The position numbers and the translations under genes were made by a program. The notes beneath the pieces are model-generated. The model saw nothing but the letters and a program-made list of their open reading frames with translations. It made no database searches and was not told the origin of the DNA. Below, one piece after another: positions 24,640 to 33,838 of a stretch of 64,000 nt of DNA (positions are counted from its first letter, which is position 1; every line of letters begins with the position of its first letter). The stretch comes from Streptomyces sp. NBC_00234 (GTDB taxonomy: Bacteria > Actinomycetota > Actinomycetes > Streptomycetales > Streptomycetaceae), in the NCBI RefSeq assembly GCF_036195325.1, contig NZ_CP108101.1:620001-684000 (forward strand), read 5' to 3'.

Positions 24640-25442
24640 AAGCGCTGCGCGTGCTCGGCAGCCCACTGGGCGAACGTACGCGCCGGGCGGCCGGTCAGCC
24701 GCTCGACGGTGTCGACGACGGTCTTGGAGTCCTCGGAGGCTGCCGCGTACCAGCCGATGACGTAATCGGCGTCCTCCCGTGGCACACCGGCGGCCATCAG
24801 TCTGGCGACGGCCTGTTCGTGCGTGATCGGGAGGAAGGCGATGTCGCGGCGAGTGGCCCGGGCCAGGACGGCGATGCGTTCGCGCGGGGTCAGCGATTCG
24901 GGCCCGGTGAGGTTGTAGGCACGCCCCGCGTGTCCCTCGTCGAGCAGCGCGGCCCCCGCCACCGCCCCGATGTCGGCCTCGTGGACGAGGGCACTGGGAA
25001 GGTCGTACGGCTCGCGCACGACTCCCTCGGCACGGATCGATTCGATCCAGGTCAGTGTGTTGGACATGAACTCCTGCGGCTCCAGGCGCGTCCATTCCAC
25101 ACCGGAGTCCGCCACGGCCTGCTCGACCGGCCCTACGCCACCGCCCCACAGCACGGTGATGCGCCGCACCCCGGCGCCGACGGCCCGCCGCACCAGCTCG
25201 GGCCCGGCATCGGCGAGCCCCGCCGTCACGGTGATGTGCAAGCGGTCCACGCCGTCCAGAGCGGCGTCCAGACGCTCCGGTGCCGTATGCGTGCCGGCCA
25301 CCAACTCCACCTCGGCCGCGAACGTTCCCGCGGCGGCGACCGGATCTCTCGTCAGTGCGCGGACCGGCTCTCCTCGGCGGACCAGCTCTGCCACCACATG
25401 CCTGCCGGTGTTCCCGGTGGCACCCGTCACCAATGTCGTCAC
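24636..25442 (-). CDS. NmrA-like NAD(P)-binding reductase
   Basis: GTG 25442 follows AAAGGGAGA and gives 268 residues. The N-terminal VTGATGNTGRHVVAELVRRG is the dinucleotide-binding fold of atypical SDRs of the NmrA/QOR2 group. The usual SDR catalytic Tyr-Lys pair is absent, as in NmrA and in quinone reductase QOR2. Possible roles are quinone reduction or redox sensing. A MerR-type promoter with a 19-bp spacer lies at 25468-25498, so an inducible defence role is likely. The stop codon is provided by the CTAG flank of the palindromic element downstream. Confidence 0.88.
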   Translation of the reverse strand: MTTLVTGATGNTGRHVVAELVRRGEPVRALTRDPVAAAGTFAAEVELVAGTHTAPERLDAALDGVDRLHITVTAGLADAGPELVRRAVGAGVRRITVLWGGGVGPVEQAVADSGVEWTRLEPQEFMSNTLTWIESIRAEGVVREPYDLPSALVHEADIGAVAGAALLDEGHAGRAYNLTGPESLTPRERIAVLARATRRDIAFLPITHEQAVARLMAAGVPREDADYVIGWYAAASEDSKTVVDTVERLTGRPARTFAQWAAEHAQRF

Positions 25443-25467
25443 AGCCGTCTCCCTTTCGTCGCCGACG

Positions 25468-25498
25468 ACCCTAGAAGCTCAACTCGACTTGAGGTCAA
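25468..25498 (-). promoter_or_regulatory. MerR-type promoter with 19-bp spacer for NmrA-like gene
   Basis: On the minus strand TTGACC (25498-25493) and TAGGGT (25473-25468) are separated by 19 bp. A dyad ACCTCAAGTC/GAGTTGAGCT, symmetric at 16 of 20 positions, occupies the spacer. The -35 lies inside the 3' end of the EamA gene. It closely resembles the promoter at 16208-16238. Confidence 0.72.
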
Positions 25499-26423
25499 GG
25501 AGATCGGGGGATGCCTCCGGCCGGCCGGCGCCGGACAGCGCGGCGGTGCCCACGGCGACGGCGTTGGCCGTGACGACGACGGCGACGGCCAGCCAGGAGG
25601 ACGGAGCGAGGTGCTCGCCGAGGACGAGCACCCCGACCAGTGCGGCGAACACCGGATTGACGCTCATGAAGATCCCGAAGAAGCCCGCGGGTATCCGGCG
25701 CAGCGCGAGCAGGTCGGCGAGGAACGGCACGGCGGACGAGAGCACACCCGCCGCCAGGGCGCAGAGCAGCGCGCCCGCCGTGGGCCGGTGGAACCACAGC
25801 GCGACGGCGCCGACCGGCAGGTAGAGCAGGCCGGAGACGCCCGCGGCGGCGGCCGACCCCTGGAGCCCCGGCAGGCGTTCGCCCACGGTGCGGTTGAGCA
25901 GGATGTAGCAGCCCCAGCAGACGGCGGCCAGGAGGGCCAGGCCGATGCCCACGTAGTCGGTGCTGGGCCTCGGCCGGGCCAGCACCACCACGGCCCCCGC
26001 CGCCGCGAGGGCGCAGACGAGATCGACGCGGCGGCGGGAGCCCGCCAGCGCCACGGTGAGCGGGCCGAGGAACTCCAGGGTGACCGCGAGGCCGAGGCCG
26101 ATCCGGTCGATCGCCGTGTAGAGCGAGAGGTTCATGACCGCGAAGACCGCGGCAAGGCCCAGCACCGGGCGCCACTGGGCGGCGGTGAACGCGCGCGGCC
26201 TGGGACGTCCCGCGCCCAGCAGGACCGCGGCGGCCACCCACTGACGTACCGCCACCACCCCGACCGGCCCGAGGACCGGGAAGGCGAGCGCGCCCACGGA
26301 CGCCCCGACCTGGTTGGACAGGCCGCTGCCCACCATCAGTGCCGTCCCGGACCACCGGGCCGGTGTCCGGGCAGGTGTCCGGGCCGCGGTGGCCGTCGTC
26401 CCCGCGTACATGTCGTCTGTCAT
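25479..26423 (-). CDS. EamA/RhtA-type drug-metabolite transporter (DMT superfamily)
   Basis: The 314-residue product has ten hydrophobic segments in two EamA repeats. Characteristic stretches are LSLYTAIDRIGLGLAVTLEFLGPL in the first repeat and RIPAGFFGIFMSVNPVFAALVGVLVLGE in the second, both RhtA-like; RhtA exports threonine and homoserine in E. coli. It is divergent from a LysR regulator and separated by 68 bp containing a perfect palindrome, so the regulator probably controls it. Its last codons overlap the promoter of the NmrA-like gene downstream. Confidence 0.9.
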   Translation of the reverse strand: MTDDMYAGTTATAARTPARTPARWSGTALMVGSGLSNQVGASVGALAFPVLGPVGVVAVRQWVAAAVLLGAGRPRPRAFTAAQWRPVLGLAAVFAVMNLSLYTAIDRIGLGLAVTLEFLGPLTVALAGSRRRVDLVCALAAAGAVVVLARPRPSTDYVGIGLALLAAVCWGCYILLNRTVGERLPGLQGSAAAAGVSGLLYLPVGAVALWFHRPTAGALLCALAAGVLSSAVPFLADLLALRRIPAGFFGIFMSVNPVFAALVGVLVLGEHLAPSSWLAVAVVVTANAVAVGTAALSGAGRPEASPDLLDLKSS

Positions 26424-26478
26424 CGCACGACCATCCGCCGGGCCCGTCCCGACGCAAAATGCATCGGACGGCGCACCT

Positions 26479-26493
26479 ATACGCTGAGCGTAT
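26479..26493. promoter_or_regulatory. LysR-type operator overlapping the lysR start codon
   Basis: ATACGCT-G-AGCGTAT is a perfect 7-1-7 palindrome that contains the T-N11-A core of LysR-type binding sites. It ends at the second base of the lysR start codon and lies in the 68-bp gap to the divergent EamA gene, an arrangement fit for autorepression. Confidence 0.72.
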
Positions 26494-27361
26494 GGATACG
26501 CGTACGGAACTGGAGCTGCGGCACCTGCGCTGCCTGGTCGCCATCGTCGACACGGGCAGCTTCACCGACGCCGCCATCGAGCTGGGACTCTCCCAGGCTT
26601 CGGTCTCTCGCACCCTGCTCGCCCTGGAGCGGATTCTGGGCGTACGACTGCTGCACCGCACCAGCCGCACCGTCGCCCCCACCACCGCCGGGGTGCAGGT
26701 CCTGTCCCGCGCCCGCCACCTGCTCGGGGAGGCCGACGAGCTGGTCCGTCAGGCCACGACCGGCCACACCCGGCTGCGCATCGGCCACGCCTGGTCGGCG
26801 ATGGGCCGGCACACCGCCGAGTTCCAACGCCGCTGGCACGCCCGCCACCCCGACGTCGAGCTCCACCTGATCCGGCACAACACACCCACCGCGGGTCTGG
26901 CCGAGGGCCTGTGCGATCTCGCGGTCCTGCGCACCCCGGTCGACACCCGCCGCTACGCCCACGCCCTCGTCGGCAGCGAGCAGCGGTGCGTCGCGCTCGC
27001 CTCCGACGACCCGTGGGCCGGGCGGCGCAGCGTCCGCCTGGACGAACTCCGTACACGCACCCTGGTCGTGGACCGCCGCACCGGCACCACCACGATGGAC
27101 CTGTGGCCCGAGGGCGTCCGCCCGGCCGTCGAGTACACCCTCGACATCGACGACTGGCTCGCCGCCATCGCGACCGGCCGCTGCGTCGGCGTCACCCCCC
27201 GGTCCACGGCCGCCCAGTACCGCCGCGACGGCATCACCTACCGCCCCCTGCGCGACGCGGACCCGGTCCCCGTCCATTTCATCTGGCGCCGCCCCGACCC
27301 CCACCCCGCCGCCCAGGCAGCCGTCGCGCTGCTCGCCGGCCTGTACGGCGAAGGACCGTGA
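26492..27361 (+). CDS. LysR-family transcriptional regulator
   Basis: The 289-residue protein has the N-terminal winged HTH (LELRHLRCLVAIVDTGSFTDAAIELGLSQASVSRTLLALE) and a LysR substrate-binding domain (TRLRIGHAWSAM, FQRRWHARHPDVELHLI, GLCDLAVLRTPVD). Length is normal. It is divergent from the EamA exporter gene, and a T-N11-A palindrome overlaps its own start codon. It probably regulates that transporter in response to a small metabolite. Confidence 0.93.
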   Translation: MDTRTELELRHLRCLVAIVDTGSFTDAAIELGLSQASVSRTLLALERILGVRLLHRTSRTVAPTTAGVQVLSRARHLLGEADELVRQATTGHTRLRIGHAWSAMGRHTAEFQRRWHARHPDVELHLIRHNTPTAGLAEGLCDLAVLRTPVDTRRYAHALVGSEQRCVALASDDPWAGRRSVRLDELRTRTLVVDRRTGTTTMDLWPEGVRPAVEYTLDIDDWLAAIATGRCVGVTPRSTAAQYRRDGITYRPLRDADPVPVHFIWRRPDPHPAAQAAVALLAGLYGEGP

Positions 27362-27404
27362 GAGGGGAGCGCCCGGCTCGCGTGTGGCAGCCGGGTACGT
27401 GCGG

Positions 27405-28235
27405 TCAGCGGCCCAGGAACGCCGCGGTGGCCGCCACGAATCCGTCGGGGTCGTCGAGCCAGGGGTAGTGGCCCGCCCCCCGCTGCACGACGAGCGAGGC
27501 ATCGGGGAACACGTCCGCGAGTTCGGTCGCCGACCGCGGCGGGCTGTTCAGGTCGAACTCTCCGGCGAGCACCAGCACGGGGGCCGTGAAGGCACCGAGC
27601 GCGGCGCGGGTGGCCGCCGGGTCGAAGGCCCCGTCGGCCCCGAAGAGTCGTACGGCCTCCATGTTGTCCGGACCGCTCGCCCTCTGGTGCTCCCGCGCCG
27701 CGTCGTCCCAACGGCCGTAGAGGAAGGGTGCGATGGCCTCCCAGTCGCTGCCGGTTCCCTGGGTGATCGCCTCCAGTGCCGGGAACGCCGCGGGGAACCA
27801 CGGCTCGTCCCGCCGCGACCGCGCGAGCGCGCGCCGCGTCTCGCCGGTGATCTCGATGCCGACGGCACGGGCGCCGGGAGCGATCAGGGCGAGCCTGCCG
27901 ACGCGGTCCGGATACCGGGCCGCGTACTGCGTCGCCGGGTTCGCGCCGGCGGAGTGCCCGAGCAGATCGATCCGGGACAGGCCGAGGTGCACGCGCAGCG
28001 CCTCGATGTCGTCGACCAGCCGGTCGCAGCGGTACGAGGAGGGGTCCTCGGGCACCGCGGAGCGGCCGGTGCCGCGAAGGTCCAGGGCGATCAGCCGCCG
28101 GTGTGCGGACAGGCCGCCCAGATCACCGAGGTACAGGGAGTCGGCGGGGCCGCCGGGGACGCAGACGAGCGGAGGTCCCTCACCTGCCGAACGGTAGGCG
28201 AGCAGGGTTCCATCGGATGCGGAGAACGTAGGCAT
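27405..28235 (-). CDS. Alpha/beta hydrolase
   Basis: The 276-residue protein is an alpha/beta hydrolase with oxyanion segment VPGGPADS, nucleophile elbow LLGHSAGAN, acid in VLAGEFDLN and catalytic His in GAGHYPWLDDP. The VPGGPADS motif and the ALDLRGTGRS strand resemble proline iminopeptidase-like hydrolases, but the substrate is undetermined. It is divergent from the HTH protein gene; their shared 80 bp contains a long inverted repeat (28253-28284), so the HTH protein is the probable regulator. Confidence 0.9.
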   Translation of the reverse strand: MPTFSASDGTLLAYRSAGEGPPLVCVPGGPADSLYLGDLGGLSAHRRLIALDLRGTGRSAVPEDPSSYRCDRLVDDIEALRVHLGLSRIDLLGHSAGANPATQYAARYPDRVGRLALIAPGARAVGIEITGETRRALARSRRDEPWFPAAFPALEAITQGTGSDWEAIAPFLYGRWDDAAREHQRASGPDNMEAVRLFGADGAFDPAATRAALGAFTAPVLVLAGEFDLNSPPRSATELADVFPDASLVVQRGAGHYPWLDDPDGFVAATAAFLGR

Positions 28236-28252
28236 GACCCGGGATCCTGCCA

Positions 28253-28284
28253 GTCATAACCCAGTTATACAACCTGGTTATGAC
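28253..28284. promoter_or_regulatory. Operator-like inverted repeats in the hydrolase/HTH intergenic region
   Basis: GTCATAACC (28253-28261) and GGTTATGAC (28276-28284) are exact complements around 14 bp that include a nested ATAAC-CCA-GTTAT palindrome. A related TATAACCGGGT occurs at 28304-28314. The sites overlap the likely promoters of both divergent genes. Confidence 0.65.
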
Positions 28285-28309
28285 AGTGTTCCCGGCCCGG
28301 GTGTATAAC
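28281..28309 (+). promoter_or_regulatory. Promoter for leaderless HTH gene
   Basis: TGACAG (28281-28286) and TATAAC (28304-28309) are 17 bp apart. Six bases later is GTG 28316, which would be +1 and the start codon at once. No Shine-Dalgarno is present. Confidence 0.6.
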
Positions 28310-28315
28310 CGGGTC

Positions 28316-28954
28316 GTGGCAGGCGAAGAGCAGGAGCACCAGAACCCCGGAACGCTGACCGAGGAGCAGGCCGAGCGGATGCTCGTCGGCATGAACGAGG
28401 TCATCCGCGCAGGCGAGGAGATGCGGAAACTGCGCGCCGAGATGATCCAGTCGTTCGCCGGCCTCGGCTGGACCCAGGAGCGCATCGCGCGGCTCACCGG
28501 GATGAGCCAGCCCGCCGTTTCGAAACAGGTGGCGAAGTACCGGGCGGGCGATGCACCGCCCCCGGTGGAACTCACCCTGGACCAGCGGGACGTCCCGTGG
28601 CTCGACGGCCGTCTGTGGGGTCTCGCCGAGGAGATCTCGGAGACCTTCGGGGACACCGCCCGCTGCGGTCACTTCGTGCACGCGGTCGCCAGGGGGAGGA
28701 AGCGCTTCACGCCACGGACCGTCGACGACCTGCGGCGTCTCGTCGAGGAGGACCTGAGAACGCACCGGGCCACGATGCCCGGCGGCTACCAGGAGGCGTA
28801 CGACCGGATCAGCCGTGGCCTGGACGTCCCCGCGAAGGTCACCGGCGGCGGGTCGGCCTCGTCGCGCCGCGCCCTCGCGTGCCAGATCCAGCGCGCCCGG
28901 CTCCAGGGCGGAGTACCGGCCTCCGACGCGGGGGCACGGCCGGACGGCGCGTGA
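28316..28954 (+). CDS. Helix-turn-helix DNA-binding protein, possible repressor of the hydrolase
   Basis: GTG 28316 gives 212 residues; an ATG at 28280 is in frame but lies within an operator palindrome and has no ribosome site. Residues 15-50 are acidic and probably helical. The HTH is LGWTQERIARLTGMSQPAVSKQVAKY. The remainder (LTLDQRDVPWLDGRLWGLAEEISETFG, FTPRTVDDLRRLVEEDLRTH) is an unrecognised helical domain, and the C-terminus is rich in small residues. Its divergent position and the shared repeats argue for autoregulation and control of the hydrolase. Confidence 0.78.
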   Translation: MAGEEQEHQNPGTLTEEQAERMLVGMNEVIRAGEEMRKLRAEMIQSFAGLGWTQERIARLTGMSQPAVSKQVAKYRAGDAPPPVELTLDQRDVPWLDGRLWGLAEEISETFGDTARCGHFVHAVARGRKRFTPRTVDDLRRLVEEDLRTHRATMPGGYQEAYDRISRGLDVPAKVTGGGSASSRRALACQIQRARLQGGVPASDAGARPDGA

Positions 28955-29060
28955 TGCGAGACGCCGCTCGCCCGGCGTGACCTCACGGGCACCCCCTAGG
29001 GTGAGGATGGCCGTCCCGTCGGCCTCGGTTCCGGAACACCCTCGACCCTAAGGACCTGTC

Positions 29061-30464
<1,404 letters not shown>

Positions 30465-30555
30465 GGCGGAGGCGGGCCGAGGCAGTCAGGGGCGGAGGCC
30501 GGGGACGGAGGACCGGCCGGAGGCGCCGGGGGCGCGGCCCGGACGGGGGCGGAGG

Positions 30556-30590
30556 GCGTGACGCGCCGTGCCGCTGAGGCGGCGTCACGC
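30556..30590 (+). terminator. Hairpin downstream of lpdA
   Basis: GCGTGACGC (30556-30564) pairs perfectly with GCGTCACGC (30582-30590), 92 bp after the lpdA stop. It is weaker than other hairpins in the window. Confidence 0.5.
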
Positions 30591-30684
30591 TCCGGGGGCT
30601 GGCCAAAGCCGGGCGTGTGCGCAATGATCACGCCGCGCCACCCCCCGCATCCGGCGTAACCCGCACCACAACGGGAGGATGTAC

Positions 30685-31731
30685 ATGGCTCGCCGCACAC
30701 CCCGCGCGCTGATCGCCTCGGCCACCGCCATCGTGGCCCTGCTCACCACGGCAGGAGCCGCCTCGGCCACCGGGGCCGCCCCCGCCCCGGCCGCACCGCA
30801 GGCCAGTGTGTTCATGGTCAACCCCGTGCAGTCCTCGGGCGACCAGTCGCTCGTCGACGCCAAGGACTCGGCCGGCGCCGTACCCGCGTCGGCCTACGCC
30901 TCGGCCGCGCTGCGCAACCTCGACGGCAGCGGCACACTCTCCGGACGGTGGGCCTACGTCCGGTCGGACACCGGCGCCTCCGCGAAGACCGCCGACGCCG
31001 GCACGTACACCCGGCACGACGACCAGTTCGAACAGGTCATGGCCTACTTCTGGACCAACGAGGCACAGGAGTACCTCCAGGGTCTGGGCTTCGGCAGCGA
31101 CCTGCCCGGCGCCAACGACCGCGCACAGCCCGTCCGTATCAACCAGTGGGGTGCGGACAACTCCTACTTCACCGACAAGAAGGCCGAGATCCGCTTCGGC
31201 AAGGGCGGGGTGGACGACGCCGAGGACGCCGAGGTGATCGTCCACGAGTACGGGCACGCGGTGCACAACGCCCAGGTGCCCGGATTCGGGACCTCGGTGG
31301 AGGCCGGGGCGATCGGCGAGGCGTTCGGGGACTACCTCGCCGTCGAGGTCGGCACCCACGCGGCCTCCCGCTACGGCTGGCCGCTGAAGGCCGACGCGGC
31401 GTGCGTGGCGGACTGGGACTCGGTCAGCTACAGCAGCGCGCCGCACTGCCTGCGCCGCATCGACAAGGACAAGGTGTACGGGGACCGGGTGGGCGCCGTG
31501 CACGCGGACGGCGAGATCTGGTCCCGGGCGCTGCTCGACATCCGGAAGGCACTCGGTGCCCGGGTGGCCGACCGCATCATCATCAACGCCCAGTTCGGCT
31601 TCGCGCCCGACACCAGCTTCCAGGACGCGGCGCTGACGACGATCGCGACGGCGCAGCGGATGTACGGAAAGAGCGCGGCGGACGCGGTCCGTGCCGGCTT
31701 CGCGGGACGCGAGATCCCGGGTATCCAGTAA
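30685..31731 (+). CDS. Secreted zinc metallopeptidase (M4/M36-like)
   Basis: ATG 30685 follows GGGAGG at a proper distance and gives 348 residues; an ATG at 30679 overlaps the ribosome site. A Sec signal peptide (ALIASATAIVALLTTAGAASA) covers residues 8-30. The catalytic zinc motif is VIVHEYGHAVH (HExxH) and the third ligand lies in GAIGEAFGDYLAVE. The order matches the gluzincin M4/M36 families, but the protein lacks the long propeptide domains of thermolysin or fungalysin and is short. It is expected to degrade extracellular protein. A hairpin terminates it. Confidence 0.85.
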   Translation: MARRTPRALIASATAIVALLTTAGAASATGAAPAPAAPQASVFMVNPVQSSGDQSLVDAKDSAGAVPASAYASAALRNLDGSGTLSGRWAYVRSDTGASAKTADAGTYTRHDDQFEQVMAYFWTNEAQEYLQGLGFGSDLPGANDRAQPVRINQWGADNSYFTDKKAEIRFGKGGVDDAEDAEVIVHEYGHAVHNAQVPGFGTSVEAGAIGEAFGDYLAVEVGTHAASRYGWPLKADAACVADWDSVSYSSAPHCLRRIDKDKVYGDRVGAVHADGEIWSRALLDIRKALGARVADRIIINAQFGFAPDTSFQDAALTTIATAQRMYGKSAADAVRAGFAGREIPGIQ

Positions 31732-31772
31732 CCGGATCCACGGTGAACGCCCCTGCGCGGGGCAGTCCGCGA

Positions 31773-31814
31773 GGGTGGTCCCGCGGCGGCCTCCGGTCCG
31801 TCGCGGGACCACCC
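31773..31814 (+). terminator. Hairpin after the metallopeptidase
   Basis: GGGTGGTCCCGCG (31773-31785) pairs perfectly with CGCGGGACCACCC (31802-31814) across 16 nt, 42 bp past the peptidase stop. Confidence 0.78.
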
Positions 31815-31950
31815 GGCCGGGTTCTGCTGGGCCGGAGAGGTGAGAGCCGGGTCTGTCGCCGGCCACGGAGCCCGGCTTCGCTCCGCCGGCCTGTTGGCTT
31901 GGGGTCCGCACCCCCGGCACGGGGCGACGGAACCCGAGGAAGGAACGGCC

Positions 31951-32412
31951 ATGGGACAGGGCGGAAACGTGATCGCGGAGCTCACCGCCGATCATCGGGC
32001 GGCGGAGGACATCTTCGCCCGCATCGACGCACAGCCGGTGGGGCATCCGGAACGGCGGCACCTGGTCGACCGGCTGACCTCGGAGCTCCTACGGCATGCG
32101 GCGGCCGAGGAGATGCACCTCTACCCGTCCGTACGCACCCACGTCCCGGACGGCGACGCGCTCGCGGACAAGGAGATCGCCACCCACGGCAGGATCGCGC
32201 GCATGCTCAAGGACCTGGAGGGGCGGACCACCGACGACCCGGATTTCAACGACCTCGTCGCGAAGCTCAAATTCGAGGCCGCCGCCCACATGCGCGAGGA
32301 GGAGGCCGAGGTGTTCCCCCAACTCGCCGCCGCCTGCCCGCCCGAGGAGCTGGACGTGCTCGGGCAGCTCGTCCGCCGGGACAAGCGGATGGGGCCGGGC
32401 GCCTCGTCCTGA
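31951..32412 (+). CDS. Hemerythrin HHE-domain protein
   Basis: The 153-residue protein has the iron-binding histidines and acids of the HHE family: ELTADHRAAE, LLRHAAAEEMHLYP, IATHGRIARML and AAHMREEEAEVFPQ. These four-helix proteins bind a di-iron centre and sense or buffer oxygen, NO or peroxide. AGGAAGG precedes the ATG. The roughly 130 bp upstream holds GC-rich potential hairpins that I could not match to a known riboswitch. It may share transcripts with the membrane protein downstream. Confidence 0.9.
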   Translation: MGQGGNVIAELTADHRAAEDIFARIDAQPVGHPERRHLVDRLTSELLRHAAAEEMHLYPSVRTHVPDGDALADKEIATHGRIARMLKDLEGRTTDDPDFNDLVAKLKFEAAAHMREEEAEVFPQLAAACPPEELDVLGQLVRRDKRMGPGASS

Positions 32413-32517
32413 GCCCTGGCCCGCTGCGCGGTCGCCCTCACCCGTTCGGCCTCGCTCTCCTTGCCGGAGACCGCGCGGCGGCCTTGGCTGAGGGCCTGCG
32501 CCCAAGGAGGCCCGCAC

Positions 32518-33825
32518 ATGCCCGATGGCGAGGAACCGGCCGAGCTTTCCGCGCTGCGCGCCAGGGTCGCCGCCCTGGAGACGGACGCGGCAGCCGCGAA
32601 GCGGCAACCACCCCGGCACCGTACGCGCTCGTTCTTCGCCGCGCTGCTGGTCTTCGTCGGCTGCGTGCTCGCCCCGCTCGGCATCGTCGCGGCCTGGACC
32701 GCAGACCAGATCGGCGACACCGACCGTTACGTCGCCACGGTCACCCCGCTCGCCTCGGACGGCCATGTCCAGGCCGCCGTCGCCAAGCGTGTCAGTGACG
32801 CGGTCATGGAACACATCGATCTCGACACCCTGCTGGCGGACGTGGCCCCCGAGCAACGCCCGCTGGTCCGCAAGGCGCTGGGACGGCTCGGCAACTCCCT
32901 GGAGGACGCGGTCCGCAGCTTCGTCCACGACAAGACGCAGGAAGTCGTCGCCTCCGACACCTTCCGAAGGATCTGGATCGAAGCCAACCGGACGATCCAC
33001 ACCTCCGTCGTCAAAGCCCTGACCGGCAGTGGCGACGGAGCGGTGACGATCAAGAACGACTCGGTGACGCTGGATCTGGCCCCGGTGGTCGAACGCGTCA
33101 AGGAACGGCTCGTGGACTCCGGGCTCGAAGCCGCAGGCAAGATCCCCGAGGTGCACACCGATTTCACGATCGTCCGGGCCGACAACATCGGCAAGGTGAA
33201 GACGGGCTTCCGGCTCCTTCAGCTCGCCGGTCTGTGGCTTCCGATCCTCGCCGTGGTGCTGGCCGGGGCGGGCGTCCTGCTCTCCACCCGGCGCAGGCGC
33301 ACCCTGATCGCCGCGGCCCTGGGCTTCGCCGTGGCCGCGGTGATCCTCGGGACCCTCCTCACCGTCTTCCGCGCGGTCTATCTCAACGCCCTGCCCGCCG
33401 ACGCCTCCGAGGCCGCGGCCGGCTCGGTCTACGACGCCATGATCCACTTCCTGCGCACGACGATCCGCATGGTCGTCACCCTCGGTGTGATCCTCGCCCT
33501 CGCGGCATGGCTCTCGGGATCCGGACGGTACGCCACGCTGGTGCGGGGGCTCTGGCACTCGGGCATCGGCGCGGCCCGCGCCACGGCGAACGGCGCGGGC
33601 CTGCGGACCGGCCCCGTCGGACCGTTCGTCCACCGCCACCGCGTCTGGATCACCTGGATCCTCGTCGCGGCAGCGGTGCTCGCCTACGTGCTGTGGCCCC
33701 ATCCGACGGGCTGGGTCGTCCTGGGCCTGGCCCTGGCGCTGCTCTTCGCCCTCGCGGTCGCCGAGTTCCTCGGCGAGGAGGAGAAGAGCCCCGAGAGTGT
33801 CTCCGAGGGACAACCGGGCCACTGA
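32518..33825 (+). CDS. Uncharacterised integral membrane protein
   Basis: The 435-residue product starts at ATG 32518 behind AGGAGG. A short N-terminal coiled-coil-like segment (ELSALRARVAALETDAAAAK) precedes one membrane helix (FFAALLVFVGCVLAPLGIVAAW). A large extracytoplasmic domain (about 60-230: IGDTDRYVATVTPLASDGHVQ, VSDAVMEHIDLDTLLADVAPEQ) follows and then five or six helices. The pattern occurs widely in Streptomyces as an unnamed membrane protein; the function is unknown. It converges with the Rieske operon with only 13 bp between the stop codons. Confidence 0.8.
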   Translation: MPDGEEPAELSALRARVAALETDAAAAKRQPPRHRTRSFFAALLVFVGCVLAPLGIVAAWTADQIGDTDRYVATVTPLASDGHVQAAVAKRVSDAVMEHIDLDTLLADVAPEQRPLVRKALGRLGNSLEDAVRSFVHDKTQEVVASDTFRRIWIEANRTIHTSVVKALTGSGDGAVTIKNDSVTLDLAPVVERVKERLVDSGLEAAGKIPEVHTDFTIVRADNIGKVKTGFRLLQLAGLWLPILAVVLAGAGVLLSTRRRRTLIAAALGFAVAAVILGTLLTVFRAVYLNALPADASEAAAGSVYDAMIHFLRTTIRMVVTLGVILALAAWLSGSGRYATLVRGLWHSGIGAARATANGAGLRTGPVGPFVHRHRVWITWILVAAAVLAYVLWPHPTGWVVLGLALALLFALAVAEFLGEEEKSPESVSEGQPGH

Positions 33826-33838
33826 TCCCCGGCGGGTC

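Noticed and set aside
28280..28315. ATG 28280 as start of the HTH protein
   Set aside because: The codon lies within the operator palindrome and has no ribosome site; GTG 28316 fits the promoter spacing.
31815..31950. Possible riboswitch before the hemerythrin gene
   Set aside because: The region is GC-rich and could fold, but I could not match any conserved core such as those of ydaO, cobalamin or SAM classes.
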